64,000 nt of DNA from Symploca sp. SIO1C2 (GCA_010672925.1 JAAHFP010000012.1:157192-221191); one strand, 5' to 3'. Shown: positions 18,623 to 28,477, numbered from the stretch's first letter. Made by a program: numbers and translations. The notes: generated by a model not told the origin, from the sequence alone.

Positions 18623-18761
18623 GGTGAGGGAATTCAGCTAGCAGCTATGTTTAAGCTTAAGTTGGCACCAATGGGGGAGAAGAGAATCCTCCGACACTTG
18701 ACACACCCTCTTTCCCCACACCCAGTCTCCTTTTTAGCCTTGTTGTCACCCCTTAAGAAAA

Positions 18762-20450
18762 TTAGAGGTAACCAGAACCAACAGTGTTAAATTCTGCTAC
18801 TCGTGGATTTACCAAAGCAACAGCTTGTTCCAGTGCCTCTCGCCGGTCCATCAGCACGTTATTTGGGGGTAACATTGCCAACACTCCCAAGTCCTGCAAT
18901 CTCCTTGCAGTTTGACCTTGAGCACCAACAATAAATACCTGACGACCTTTTTCATAGGCTTCCTTGATTGCATTTTCGATTGCTAGGGAAGAGGTAACTC
19001 CCACATGAGGTACATCACTTAAATCCACAATCAACACATCATGGTCTTTCATTGCCACTTGTTGACGAGAGATCGCTTTCGATACTCCAAAGATCATGGG
19101 GCCACTAAGATGGAACAAGAGTACACGACCATTAGCACGATCCAGAAGCTCTTTTTCTTCATTGTTCATGAGAATTTGATCATCAGCATCGGTAATCGTT
19201 TTCACATCTTGAGCTTGGAGTTTGGATAGACGTTCAATCGTCAAGATATTAGCAACAAAGACCCCAACTCCAACTGCCACAATCAAGTCAACAAATACAG
19301 TGAGGAGAATTACCCCATACATAATCAGTGCCGCCTTCAAAGACACTTTGTGAGCGCGTTTGAGGAACTCCCAGTCAATAATGTTAATCCCTACCTTGAG
19401 AGCAATACCTGCCAAAACTGCCATGGGAATCGTTGCCGTCAAACTAGCTGCTCCTAAAACCACCACTAATAAAATTAAGGCACGGGTTAAGCCAGATACC
19501 GCTGTGCGACCCCCAGCTTGGATATTGACTACGGTTCCCATGGTTGCACCAGCACCAGCAATACCACCAAACAAGCCAGATGCTACGTTACCAAGTCCTT
19601 GACCGATTAATTCTTTATTGGAGTCGTGCTGGGTGCGAGTTAAACTGTCTGCAACTACTGAGGTGAGTAGGGCATCAATACAACCCAGCATACCTAGAAC
19701 TAAAGCATCAATCAGCATCGTTTGAAACTCACCTGCGGTAAAGGTAGGTACCTGCAAGGAGGGCAAACCTGTGGGGATTTCACCAATCCGTCTGATAGCC
19801 TCTGGTTCAGGAAAGAGAAACAGTGCCAATACGGTTCCTGCGACTAAAGCTACCAACTGGGGGGGGACAATCCGCTTAAACTTGGAGGGCATCAAGAACA
19901 GGATTAACAGAGTCAGGATACCTAAACCAGCCTCACCAAAATTGATGTTACTCAAAAGCTGAGGCAAGTTTTGCACTGTACCGATGACACCACCTTTAGG
20001 GCTAGCCTGTCCCAGAAAAGGTCCAAGTTGCAGGATGATCAGGATGATACCAATCCCGGACATAAACCCAGAAATTACGGTGTAGGGCATCAGGGTCACA
20101 TATTTCCCTAGCCGCAATGAACCAAGGATAATTTGGATTACCCCAGCCATCATGACTACGGTGAATGCCATCGCCATGCCATTTTCTGGGTTATCTGCCG
20201 TGAGGTGAGCGATAACTGCTGTCATCACCACTGTCATCGGACCAGTAGGTTCAGAAATTAGGGTAGGAGTGCCGCCGAAAAGTGCGGCAAAAAAGCCGAC
20301 TAAAACAGCACCCCAAAGACCCGATGCCGCTCCAGCGCCAGAGGCTACACCGAAGGCAAGGGCCATCGGTAGGGCGATAACTGCTGCGGTTACACCACCA
20401 AAGATGTCGCCGCGCAGATTTCTAAAATGGATAGTATTTGTAATTCGCAT
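18762..20450 (-). CDS. bicA: Na+-dependent bicarbonate transporter BicA (SulP family)
   Basis: A 562-residue SulP transporter that closely follows cyanobacterial BicA from its first residues (MRITNTIHFRNLRGDIFGG, then ALPMALAFGVASGAGA). It has the SulP membrane core (about 15-420) and a C-terminal STAS domain (about 440-550). BicA is a low-affinity, high-flux Na+/HCO3- symporter of the plasma membrane that feeds the carboxysome. ATG at 20450. Its 5' region is homologous to the region upstream of sbtA, which suggests shared control. Confidence 0.95.
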   Translation of the reverse strand: MRITNTIHFRNLRGDIFGGVTAAVIALPMALAFGVASGAGAASGLWGAVLVGFFAALFGGTPTLISEPTGPMTVVMTAVIAHLTADNPENGMAMAFTVVMMAGVIQIILGSLRLGKYVTLMPYTVISGFMSGIGIILIILQLGPFLGQASPKGGVIGTVQNLPQLLSNINFGEAGLGILTLLILFLMPSKFKRIVPPQLVALVAGTVLALFLFPEPEAIRRIGEIPTGLPSLQVPTFTAGEFQTMLIDALVLGMLGCIDALLTSVVADSLTRTQHDSNKELIGQGLGNVASGLFGGIAGAGATMGTVVNIQAGGRTAVSGLTRALILLVVVLGAASLTATIPMAVLAGIALKVGINIIDWEFLKRAHKVSLKAALIMYGVILLTVFVDLIVAVGVGVFVANILTIERLSKLQAQDVKTITDADDQILMNNEEKELLDRANGRVLLFHLSGPMIFGVSKAISRQQVAMKDHDVLIVDLSDVPHVGVTSSLAIENAIKEAYEKGRQVFIVGAQGQTARRLQDLGVLAMLPPNNVLMDRREALEQAVALVNPRVAEFNTVGSGYL

Positions 20451-20835
20451 AAGCTGTGTGTCATGTGAGCGTTAGAGATTGGAGTGAGATTGACGCAGTA
20501 ATCTTGTATACAGTAGATGAGCTCCTGAAAAGCCCCCCAGGAGAGCCTTGCGCCCCCAATTAAAGAAAAGAAACAAGTCAGTTTCTATTAGAACCTTCTA
20601 CCCTCTCGCCTTAGGAGATACAGGAGGGGTTGCCCTCTGCCTTTTTTCTCAAGAGTTGCGAGAGAGTCAATTATTAATAGACTTAAGTCTACTGTTTTTA
20701 TAAAAATAATTGAATTAAGTCTATATTTAGATAGTACCACTTAATCCAGGAAGAAGTACATGTTTTTAGTGAGAATTTTTAATAATTAATTAAACTTTGA
20801 CTAATATACCAGGATTATTGGGTAAAATAATCGGT
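20451..20835 (-). promoter_or_regulatory. bicA upstream module, duplicated upstream of sbtA
   Basis: Two blocks here, 20451-20531 and about 20660-20835, align with 23016-23095 and 23100-23270 upstream of sbtA. Conserved features include TGTGAGCGTTAGA, GAGCTCCTGA, a TAGA-TCTA palindrome (here TAGACTTAAGTCTA, 20678-20691, perfect over 14 bp), TTTTTATAAAAAT and ATTAAACTTTGACTAATAT. Copy A has an extra ~120 bp (20535-20660). The palindrome is a candidate operator for a carbon-responsive LysR regulator; that is inference. Confidence 0.65.
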
Positions 20836-20873
20836 CTTTTGAGAAAGAATTGGGGCTCTGGGGGAGCCGGGGA

Positions 20874-20970
20874 GTGAGCGAAAAAAAGGGTGGGGAGCTC
20901 AGGAATAAGAGAGAACTGATAATTTTTGGATATAAAGCTCAAGAAATCCCACCCCAAATTTCACCTCACC
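20874..20970. repeat. Inverted-repeat element, copy 1 (short interior)
   Basis: The left end GTGAGCGAAAAAAAGGGTGG and the right end CCCACCCCAAATTTCACCTC are imperfect inverted repeats. The core GAGAGAACTGATAATTTTTG and the phrase AAGCTCAAGAAATCC recur in copies 2 (25734-25868) and 3 (34568-34756). No coding capacity. This copy carries almost no interior minisatellite. Confidence 0.75.
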
Positions 20971-20972
20971 CG

Positions 20973-20997
20973 AGCCGGGGTCTGACCCCGGCTTTTT
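20973..20997 (+). terminator. Strong hairpin with T run
   Basis: AGCCGGGGTC and GACCCCGGCT pair over ten bases around a single T, followed on the plus strand by five T residues. It has the form of an intrinsic terminator reading left to right. No plus-strand gene lies upstream, so it may act as a 3' end structure for the oppositely oriented sbtB transcript or stop an antisense transcript. Confidence 0.65.
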
Positions 20998-21020
20998 GGT
21001 ATGATAGGCTGGGTTTTGAC

Positions 21021-21353
<333 letters not shown>

Positions 21354-21622
21354 TTAATGCGTGTAGTCATTGAACTTGATGATTGGGGCGCCGACAGACC
21401 CATTGGTGTCAACTTAACTTAAAGGCGCTTGAATCTGGGGGAGCTGAGGGAGCTGAGGAAGCTGAGGGAGCAAGAGAATGCTGCTGTCGCTGACTCTTTG
21501 TTCTATTAATCAGGTAAGGTAAGGCTAACCGCTCAGTTGAAGTAAAACTTCTCAAAACCATCAATTGACAAGAGTTGTGGCTTAAGTTGATACCAATGCG
21601 ACAGACTGCACCCTTTCTGGAA

Positions 21623-22726
21623 TCAGCCCCCCAGTACCTGGGCAAGACCGATGAAGAGTGGTATTCCCAAGGCAAGGGCGACCGGTGTGCCGACGGCTGT
21701 GGACGAGCCGATGTAGGCAGAGGGATTGGCTGATGGGATACCGGCTCGTAAAGTGGGAGGCCCTGAGATATCTGAACTAGAAGCGGCAATAACAGCCAGG
21801 AGAACGACACCGCCAAGGCTGAATCCCGTGATGTAGTGGGCAATCATGCCGAGACCGAAGGCAATAAACCCATGCAGCAGCGGCGCAAAAAAGGCGTATA
21901 GGGCATACCACTGTCCCACCTTGCGCAACTCACCAAGCCTTGCTGTGGCCTCCATGCCCATTACCAACATTAATATCGAGAGCAGACCGCGAAAGAGGGG
22001 ATTGAAGAAGCTCTCATAGACACTTTCCGGTCGAGTTAGTAAGCCTAGAGCAAGGCCGAGTAGCAGTGCTGATAGGGCAGAACCCTGGAGGCTTTCCTGG
22101 ATGATAGGCCAAATTTTGACCCCCTCGTCTGCGGTATCACTCTGGGGATAACCTCTTGCAACAATTCCCTTGTCACTAGGATACCCGCCTGCGGCAACAA
22201 GCTGCTTGTTGAGTTGCTCCTCTGCCGCACGGCGCTGCTTCTGTTTGGTTATATAGAGGCTAGCCAAGACAATCGCAGTCACTAGCGCTGGGATATCCAT
22301 AAAGGGATATAGTGCCGCAGCCCATGGCTCGAATTTGATGCCTTCTGTTTCCAGTATCGTCAGGCCAGCAGCAAGAGTCGAGCCACTCACAGCACCGAAC
22401 AAGCCTGCGGTGGCAATAGCATCCACGATTTTGACTTTCGGCATTATGCCCAACGTGTAGCGTCCGATAAACACGATCACGATGCCTATAAGCACGGCGA
22501 AAGCTGCGGGCAAGAGCATTTCAACTAGATTAGCATTGCGGATCGCAATGCCACCGCTTAGGCCGACTTTAATCAGCAGCATAAAGACAATGAACTTATA
22601 AATCGGATCTGGAATTTGCAGTCTGCTATTGACAGCGGCAACAACCATACCACCAATTAGAAAGCCTAGTGTCGGGGACTGTAACTTCCCCAAGAAGAGC
22701 GTTAAGAACTCTGAAAAAAAATCCAT
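21623..22726 (-). CDS. sbtA: High-affinity Na+/bicarbonate symporter SbtA
   Basis: A 367-residue membrane protein matching SbtA from the first helix (MDFFSEFLTLFLGKLQSPTLGFLIGGMVVAA) to the end. Ten helices form two inverted halves joined by a cytoplasmic linker of about residues 165-205. SbtA is the inducible high-affinity HCO3- importer of the CO2-concentrating mechanism. ATG at 22726 follows GGAGGAATTACAAT, a strong ribosome site. It is the first gene of the sbtAB unit, with bicA further along on the same strand. Confidence 0.95.
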   Translation of the reverse strand: MDFFSEFLTLFLGKLQSPTLGFLIGGMVVAAVNSRLQIPDPIYKFIVFMLLIKVGLSGGIAIRNANLVEMLLPAAFAVLIGIVIVFIGRYTLGIMPKVKIVDAIATAGLFGAVSGSTLAAGLTILETEGIKFEPWAAALYPFMDIPALVTAIVLASLYITKQKQRRAAEEQLNKQLVAAGGYPSDKGIVARGYPQSDTADEGVKIWPIIQESLQGSALSALLLGLALGLLTRPESVYESFFNPLFRGLLSILMLVMGMEATARLGELRKVGQWYALYAFFAPLLHGFIAFGLGMIAHYITGFSLGGVVLLAVIAASSSDISGPPTLRAGIPSANPSAYIGSSTAVGTPVALALGIPLFIGLAQVLGG

Positions 22727-23015
22727 ATTGTAATTCCTCCTTTAATGAGATATTAGGGGTCAGAAAAAGGTTGATATCCGGCGATCGCACATGATCACGC
22801 TAATCATTAGTGATTCATTTTTGAAATATAGAATTGGCAGCTTATGCACCAGCATTCAAAAGAAATATCCGGCGGGAAAAACTAGAAAAATTGGTTATCA
22901 TATTTCCTTACAGCTAATCTTAATTTTTAGAGATCTACTAACAAACTGCTATTCTTTGGTGATTGAAAGGCTAGCTAAACCTTGTTAAATTTGTGCAGCT
23001 ATAGATAATTCCTGC

Positions 23016-23270
23016 GCTCACACTGTGTTATGTGAGCGTTAGACATTGGAATGAATTGACGCGGTAATTTCGTCTGTAGTAGGTGAGCTCCTGAGGAGTC
23101 GTAAGAAAACCAATTCTCAATAGATTAAAATCTATTATTTTTATAAAAATGATTGAGTTTAATCTATATTTAAATACTACCATTGAAAACAGGGAACAAA
23201 TAGCTGTCTCCAGTGAAAATTTCTAATGATGGATTAAACTTTGACTAATATGCCAAGGTTATTCGGGTTA
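23016..23270 (-). promoter_or_regulatory. sbtA upstream module, duplicate of the bicA module
   Basis: This block is homologous to that upstream of bicA. The palindrome is TAGATTAAAATCTA (23121-23134), with perfect 6-bp arms, and the TTTTTATAAAAAT and TTAAACTTTGACTAATAT tracts are kept. Between it and the sbtA start is a further 290 bp (22727-23015) absent from bicA, perhaps a long leader, with no credible gene. From 23271 to 23379 lies a GGGAGGCTAGGAAGCTC-type degenerate repeat before the next gene. Confidence 0.65.
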
Positions 23271-23379
23271 GATGCCCAGTGTGTGGGGAGGTTAGGGAGG
23301 CTAGGAAGCTCAAGGAGCTAGGAAAGAAAACCCTGGGATAATAACGGGGGTATAATAGGCGGATTTGGTATACATATTG

Positions 23380-24939
23380 ATGAAAATTCTCTATATTCCC
23401 CTGGATGAACGACCTTGTAACTTCTACTATCCTCAGATGATTGCCCGTCTGAAAGATGAGTTAGAACTGTTTGTCCCTCCTATTGAGCTTTTAGGGAACA
23501 AGAAACAACCTGCCCCTCTTAATCGCCTCTGGGATTGGATAGAAGCAAAGAGCACGATATGTGACGCAGCAATTCTCTCAATTGAGATGCTGGTTTACGG
23601 AGGGCTGCTCCCGTCACGCCTTCATCAGGATTCTGTAGAGATGCTGATGGAAAATCTTAATCAGATTCGCCTCCTCAAAAAAAATAATCCCGAACTCCCA
23701 ATCTTGGCAAGCAATCTGATTATGCGCACGCCAGCCTACAACAGTAGTGAAGAAGAGCCGAGTTATTACGAAGAATATGGAGCAGCCATTTTTGATTGGG
23801 GATGGTTACAAGATAAGCAGAATCGAGAAGGACTTACTTCCCAAGAGAAGGAGAAATTTGCTCAGATTGAGAAGGATCTATCCCAAGCCTATTTAGAAGA
23901 TTACCGCACCCGTCGCCAAAGAAACCGGGAAATTAACCAAGGAACCATCGACTTAGTAGAGGAAGGTATCATCTCTTTTCTCTCCATTCCCCAAGACGAC
24001 TCTGCCAAGTACGGTTTTACGGCAATTGATCAACAACAGATTGTCCTCAGGATTATTGAGAAACGGTTACAGCGGCGTATTCACTTGTACCCAGGTGCCG
24101 ATGAAGTTGGTTGTACGTTGCTTGCTAGAGCTTATTCTCAGCTTACAGGGTTACGCAGAAAAATTTATCTACTATATAGTTCTGTCAATTCTGAGACAAT
24201 TATTCCCTTATATGAAGACCGTCCCCTGGGGGAGAGTTTAAAGTCCCAGATTCTGGCAGCGGGAGCCCAAGTTGTCTCATCTCCCCAAGCTTCTGATTTT
24301 GTATTAGCTGTCAACACACCAGGTAAGAAGATGCAGGAAGCCTGGGATAATCCGATTAAAGACCTAACTTATACTAGCGATCGCAATCTCCGTTTCTTTG
24401 TCGATCAGATTGAAACTTTTCTCAAGGAAGGAAAACCAGTGACAGTAGCAGATGTGGCGTTTGCTAATGGGGGAGAAACAGAGCTAGTGCAGTTACTTGA
24501 TGATACTGCGGTGTGGGATCAGCTTCTAGCGTATGCTGGTTGGAATACGAGTTGTAACACCATCGGCACAGTACTGGCAACTTCAATTATCGGAGTTGAT
24601 AGTAGCGATCGCTTTGCCCTCGACTACAATAAAATCTATCACTTACTGGATGGCTGGGCTTATCAAACAGTTGTCCGCATGAATATGGTAAACGATTATC
24701 TGCCAGCAATCGGTGCATCGTATTACGACTTCAACGGCAAGGAAGCGCAAATTAACCAGGAGATGGAGCGCAGAATCTGGGCTGCATGGGAACAAATGAT
24801 GCGTAATTCTTTCTCTGAGTGGAAACTGGAAGTTAAGGTTTTTTCACCGTGGCATAGAATGTTTGAAATTGGCCTTCATTTAGCACTCTTCAGGAAGAAG
24901 GCTCGGAGTCAAGAGGCAGAAGAAGCCAAGAGAAGCTGA
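23380..24939 (+). CDS. DUF4127 family protein
   Basis: A 519-residue protein beginning MKILYIPLDERPCNFYYPQ, the typical DUF4127 N-terminus, with a later VYGGLLPSRLH segment and LASNLIMRTPAYNS. The family is widespread in bacteria and its biochemical role is not known to me. I start at ATG 23380 rather than an in-frame TTG at 23365, because the family begins at MKI. It is divergent from sbtA and followed by a heptamer array. Confidence 0.85.
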   Translation: MKILYIPLDERPCNFYYPQMIARLKDELELFVPPIELLGNKKQPAPLNRLWDWIEAKSTICDAAILSIEMLVYGGLLPSRLHQDSVEMLMENLNQIRLLKKNNPELPILASNLIMRTPAYNSSEEEPSYYEEYGAAIFDWGWLQDKQNREGLTSQEKEKFAQIEKDLSQAYLEDYRTRRQRNREINQGTIDLVEEGIISFLSIPQDDSAKYGFTAIDQQQIVLRIIEKRLQRRIHLYPGADEVGCTLLARAYSQLTGLRRKIYLLYSSVNSETIIPLYEDRPLGESLKSQILAAGAQVVSSPQASDFVLAVNTPGKKMQEAWDNPIKDLTYTSDRNLRFFVDQIETFLKEGKPVTVADVAFANGGETELVQLLDDTAVWDQLLAYAGWNTSCNTIGTVLATSIIGVDSSDRFALDYNKIYHLLDGWAYQTVVRMNMVNDYLPAIGASYYDFNGKEAQINQEMERRIWAAWEQMMRNSFSEWKLEVKVFSPWHRMFEIGLHLALFRKKARSQEAEEAKRS

Positions 24940-24972
24940 CTAGTTTCTGACTTCTTTTTTGGCAATTCATCA

Positions 24973-25003
24973 ATTTTGAATTTTGAATTTTGAATTTTGA
25001 ATT
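24973..25003. repeat. Heptanucleotide tandem repeat (TTTTGAA)
   Basis: About four copies of TTTTGAA lie between the convergent DUF4127 and hypothetical genes, some 35 bp past the DUF4127 stop. Confidence 0.85.
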
Positions 25004-25021
25004 TGCCGTCAGGCGCTTATT

Positions 25022-25606
25022 TTAATTTTGAAACAATTGATTCAATTCCTCATTCGAGGTTCCCAGGATTCTGGCTAGCATATTCATTTCACTACGACTG
25101 AAGCCATCCCTTATCTCAATCAAATCTTCCATTGGTTTTCCTAGAATCCTTGAAATGCATTTAAGGTGTTGATCACTCACTTCTTTGCCACTGAAAATAT
25201 CCTTAAGCTCTTTGGGTGGTAACTTGTAAGAATAACAGAATCGAACAAATTCTCGATTACTAATTCCCAGCTGCTCTTTCCTTTCCCTAAGTAAGTAGAC
25301 AATAGCTCTACTACCATGTTCTGGACGTTTAGCTTTCTCCATGTATTGCTTCATTAGTTGTTGAAGCTTATTTACTTCCTTAGGATCTCCGCCAGATTTT
25401 TTGAGTAAATCCATACAAGCCAGCTTGAAAGCTTTATTTAAAGCCTCATTATCTTCAACTAATTGTTCATGTTCATTAAAAGTTTCAACAATTTTGGAAG
25501 CAAATTCTGGCGTACAAAACCCAACTTCCATTTCTTCGTAAGAAATGGGAATATAAGAGCGATAGAGGTCAAGTTGCAAGCGTAAAGGTTGATTATTTTT
25601 ATCCAT
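25022..25606 (-). CDS. Hypothetical protein, possibly helix-turn-helix
   Basis: A 194-residue, highly charged, mostly helical protein starting at ATG 25606 (an in-frame TTG precedes it directly). The segment about 105-155 (LRERKEQLGISNREFVRFCYSYKLPPKELKDIFSGKEVSDQHLKCISRILGKP, quoted only in outline) has the spacing of a Cro/XRE-like helix-turn-helix, but the match is weak. No membrane segment or signal peptide. No operon partner. Confidence 0.5.
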   Translation of the reverse strand: MDKNNQPLRLQLDLYRSYIPISYEEMEVGFCTPEFASKIVETFNEHEQLVEDNEALNKAFKLACMDLLKKSGGDPKEVNKLQQLMKQYMEKAKRPEHGSRAIVYLLRERKEQLGISNREFVRFCYSYKLPPKELKDIFSGKEVSDQHLKCISRILGKPMEDLIEIRDGFSRSEMNMLARILGTSNEELNQLFQN

Positions 25607-25733
25607 CAATCCAACTTTTCACCAAAAAGCTATCGTACAACTCCCCTTCTGCTTTTTCAACTAGCATATTAGGTATTTTTGAAGAAAAACATTAAGGTTT
25701 GATTAATTTTGGCTGAGCTCTATAGGCAATAAC

Positions 25734-25868
25734 GGGTGAGCGAAAAAAAGGGTGGGGAGCTGAGGGAGCTGGGGGAGCTGAGGGAGCTGGGGGAGCTGAG
25801 GGAGAAGAGAGAACTTATAATGTTTGGGCACAAAGCTCAAGAAATCCCACCCAAAATTTCGTTCACCC
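25734..25868. repeat. Inverted-repeat element, copy 2 (GGGAGCTGA interior)
   Basis: Terminal repeats GGGTGAGCGAAAAAAAGGGT (left) and CCCAAAATTTCGTTCACCC (right) pair imperfectly. The interior holds a GGGAGCTGA-type 9-bp minisatellite (about 25755-25802) and then the conserved GAGAGAACTTATAAT and AAGCTCAAGAAATCC. The rest of the 25607-26169 gap shows no gene. Confidence 0.8.
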
Positions 25869-26169
25869 GGCAATAACCATTGGCTAGTTGAGAATAGACT
25901 TCCGGGCTGATTAGCTAGGGCTAGGGAGCAAAAAACTATCGCTGTGCAATAGTTGTAGCGTCATCAGCAGTATAAGTTATTTGATTTATGACGATTCACA
26001 GGAGGGTGAATTTGGAACACAAAGGTTTATTATTTAATTGTGCCAAAATCTCGATACTGTGGGTAGTTCTGCAGAAGATAGAGTCAAATAAATCCGCATA
26101 AAAATTGCTTAATCCTCACTCCTGTGTCCGTTTCCTCAACACCAATTACAATGTTTCATGCACCACAGT

Positions 26170-26313
26170 TTACTTATCGGGATCTTCCATCAACTGCTGT
26201 ATCAGTCGTCTTACGGCTTCCGAGCGAGTAACTCCAAACTTAGTAGCATACTCTTCTAGAGCTTGATACTCTTTTTCGTTTAGCCGAATTTCTACTCGAT
26301 GTTGTCTTGCCAT
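26170..26313 (-). CDS. Ribbon-helix-helix (CopG/Arc-type) protein, 47 aa
   Basis: A very small gene from ATG 26313 to TAA 26170-26172. The 47-residue product begins MARQHRVEIRLNEKEYQAL and continues with a TRSEAVRRLIQQL helix, the classic strand-helix-helix of CopG/Arc/MetJ DNA-binding proteins: a VEIRL beta-strand, an NEKEYQALEEYA first helix, a turn G-V-T-R-S, and a second helix. Such proteins are often antitoxins, but no toxin gene adjoins it; a 3' partner is absent. A possible operator overlaps its promoter. Confidence 0.8.
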   Translation of the reverse strand: MARQHRVEIRLNEKEYQALEEYATKFGVTRSEAVRRLIQQLMEDPDK

Positions 26314-26315
26314 TG

Positions 26316-26334
26316 CTGTATGTATACCGTACAG
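26316..26334. promoter_or_regulatory. Putative operator of the ribbon-helix-helix gene
   Basis: CTGTATGTATACCGTACAG begins two bases upstream of the start codon; its ends CTGTA and TACAG are inverted with a nine-base spacer. Ribbon-helix-helix repressors commonly bind such short inverted repeats over their own promoter. Assignment is by position and symmetry only. Confidence 0.4.
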
Positions 26335-26372
26335 TAATACTAGCACAGATTTAGTCAGATGAGCAAAGCATT

Positions 26373-26545
26373 GTTTAGGTGGTAGGTGTTAGGTGGTAGG
26401 TGGTAGGTGTTAGGTGGTAGGTGTTAGGTGGTAGGTGTTAGGTGTTAGGTGGTAGGTAGTAGGTGGTAGGTAGTGGGTGTTAGGTTAATAAAAATTGTAT
26501 CCCTCTTCCTCCGCTCCTCCGCTCCTCCGCTCCTCCGCTCCCCCA
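26373..26545. repeat. GGTGGTA/GGTGTTA heptamer field and GCTCCTCC octamers
   Basis: About 14 tandem heptamers alternating GGTGGTA and GGTGTTA run from about 26379 to 26485, followed by ATAAAAATTGTATCCCTCTT and four GCTCCTCC octamers to about 26545. The same block order (GGTGTTAGG, then AAAATTGTATTCCTC, then CT-rich repeats) recurs at 3918-3990. The gap 26314-26701 has no other content that I can support. Confidence 0.85.
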
Positions 26546-26701
26546 CTTCCCCAACTTCAACGAAAGTTGCCTCCCGAAGAAGCAACTTCCGCTGATACTT
26601 AATGTAAGCTAAGATACATTTAAATTTGTTACTCCTAATCTCCCTGTTCAATACGTCGGAATTCATTCAAAATTAACTGTTAACTCATAACTTAATGATG
26701 A

Positions 26702-27979
26702 CTACGCTGCTACAGGAGTCTTACGTCGAGCTACTTTATTGCTTTTACTAGCTACCTGATGCTTACTTACATTGTTGTTCTCTACTGAGTTGCGAGTCAT
26801 CCAAGCCATTTGCAATACTTTAGTCCAGCGTTTTTTAAGCTGTTTGGGGGTGCAGCCTAGTTTTTTGGCAATTTGTTGCTCACTTAGATGAGACTGTTTG
26901 AGAGATAATAGTTGCTGCTGTGAGTAGTCCAGTTGCTCAACAAATACTTCCCATTTCTGTGATGACATGCCTAACTTTTGGTCAAGATCTGCTCCTAACC
27001 ATTGGTGTACCAGTTTCCAGTGAGAAGAAGAGTAAGCAAATTTTTCTACATGGTATTTAAAGCGCTGTTGTAAATAGTCCCGCTGGCGAGGGGTAAGACC
27101 AAGCATCTCATCGATATCTGCTACTGCATAGTCCTGTAGTTTTAAGACCAAGTAGTCAATACAGTCCTGGCGACCCTGATCTTCTAGGTATTCTATCAGT
27201 TCTTGAACAACGCGATCGCGTAGGACAAAATCATAGGGGTCAGTAGTTTCAGCAATCAGATGAGCCCGTACCTGCTGGGTTAATGCTGAGCGATTTTGCT
27301 CAATAGCGCCTTCGTCTTTAGGAAACTCCATTGTCTGTTCAATATCAACAGCAGTTTCACTCGGTTGCCGTTTGGCGAAAGTCTGTGCCCTGAGGATAAT
27401 CAGTTGCTGGTTATTGCCACTGCGTAAATTAATGCGTCGCTTGGCATATTGCTCAGTGAATCCCATGTACTCCGCTATTTCCATCTGAGTGCGGGGAGTA
27501 TAGTCAGCTTCCAACTGATTTTCTCGTCGAAAAATCCTGAGAGACTCGGTATAAAAGTCTTGCAAAAAGTCTTCAATCAAATTGTAGCGAGCAGAAAATC
27601 CTAACTGGGATTGAGGTTGTGCCACATGGCGATAAATCATTACACTGAGGTTACTGTGTAATTCTGTCCGACCCTGTTTTGAACCAAGCTTGTAGTAAGA
27701 GAGGCATTTTTCTAATCGGTGACGTGCTAGAGATAATTGCCACTCGTTGATTTTTCCACTAGCTTGGATGCGATCGCTTTTTTCACAAATCCTTTCTACT
27801 TCTACTATAATGCGGTTAAGGACGGCAGCTGTACGGCTGGGGATTTTTCCGAGTTGTGACAGTACCTCTTGGAGCAACAGCTCATTTAAAGCCTGGGTAT
27901 TATTTTCTGTTAAAACTTCCGGAGTGGTCAGTTGGTTATCGGAAGGTTGATTGAGAGATTGAGTAGTAGTGATATCCAT
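26702..27979 (-). CDS. HetZ-like filamentous-cyanobacterial regulator
   Basis: A 425-residue soluble protein starting at ATG 27979 (an in-frame TTG 36 bp upstream is less likely). The central block (FLQDFYTESLRIFRRENQLE, EIAEYMGFTEQYAKRRINLR, then LIILRAQTFAKRQP) is what I recall from HetZ and relatives, which control heterocyst pattern formation and are also kept in non-heterocystous filaments. Near the C-terminus a sigma-like helix-turn-helix (SEQQIAKKLGCTPKQLKKRW, about 380-400) and an earlier one (VADIDEMLGLTPRQRDYLQQ) suggest DNA binding. The family name rests on memory of conserved motifs. It is transcribed alone. Confidence 0.6.
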   Translation of the reverse strand: MDITTTQSLNQPSDNQLTTPEVLTENNTQALNELLLQEVLSQLGKIPSRTAAVLNRIIVEVERICEKSDRIQASGKINEWQLSLARHRLEKCLSYYKLGSKQGRTELHSNLSVMIYRHVAQPQSQLGFSARYNLIEDFLQDFYTESLRIFRRENQLEADYTPRTQMEIAEYMGFTEQYAKRRINLRSGNNQQLIILRAQTFAKRQPSETAVDIEQTMEFPKDEGAIEQNRSALTQQVRAHLIAETTDPYDFVLRDRVVQELIEYLEDQGRQDCIDYLVLKLQDYAVADIDEMLGLTPRQRDYLQQRFKYHVEKFAYSSSHWKLVHQWLGADLDQKLGMSSQKWEVFVEQLDYSQQQLLSLKQSHLSEQQIAKKLGCTPKQLKKRWTKVLQMAWMTRNSVENNNVSKHQVASKSNKVARRKTPVAA

Positions 27980-28477
27980 GGTAAGAGCCCCGTGGGTTAC
28001 AGTCAAAAATTCCAAAGACTTCAGCAGAATTAACGTTTTGGTCGGTGTTTGTTTCTGTCGCTGTCCATACTTTGAATATAGGCTTGGACTCTGAGCAATT
28101 GGAGTTGGATTGTGTCACTACTACTGGCTTACTGTTTAATGGCTGATCTCCCTCAGTTATCTAGGCGCAATCAAAAATGGCTCAAAGTTTTGATAAATAT
28201 ACATTGTAGCCTTGTTAATCTCCGGTGCAGGAGGGGCTCTATTTTCAATTATTTTGTGGACAATAAAAAAACTGGATGACATTTCCAGTTAGTTTCCGTA
28301 ATCCTCCCTATAGCCGTTGTAGTATTGATTCTCCAGGTAAATAAGCTTGTACAAATCTAAGAAAGCCAGTTTTCACTGACGGGGAGACACGGAGAGGGAT
28401 TAGTCAGTAGGTTAGGTGCAACTAAGATCTTGCACCATTCTTGATAACCCGCCATTCGGTTTAAACCCCTGTCTAAT

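Noticed and set aside
21409-21843. 144-codon minus-strand frame overlapping the end of sbtA
   Set aside because: It overlaps sbtA in another frame and then runs through GGGAGCTGA repeats.
22791-22988. 65-codon plus-strand frame in the sbtA leader
   Set aside because: No ribosome site, unusual composition, no recognisable family, and it is antisense to the likely sbtA leader.
26445-26666. 73-codon minus-strand frame near the GGTGGTA field
   Set aside because: Its C-terminal half is translated repeat and no domain is present.
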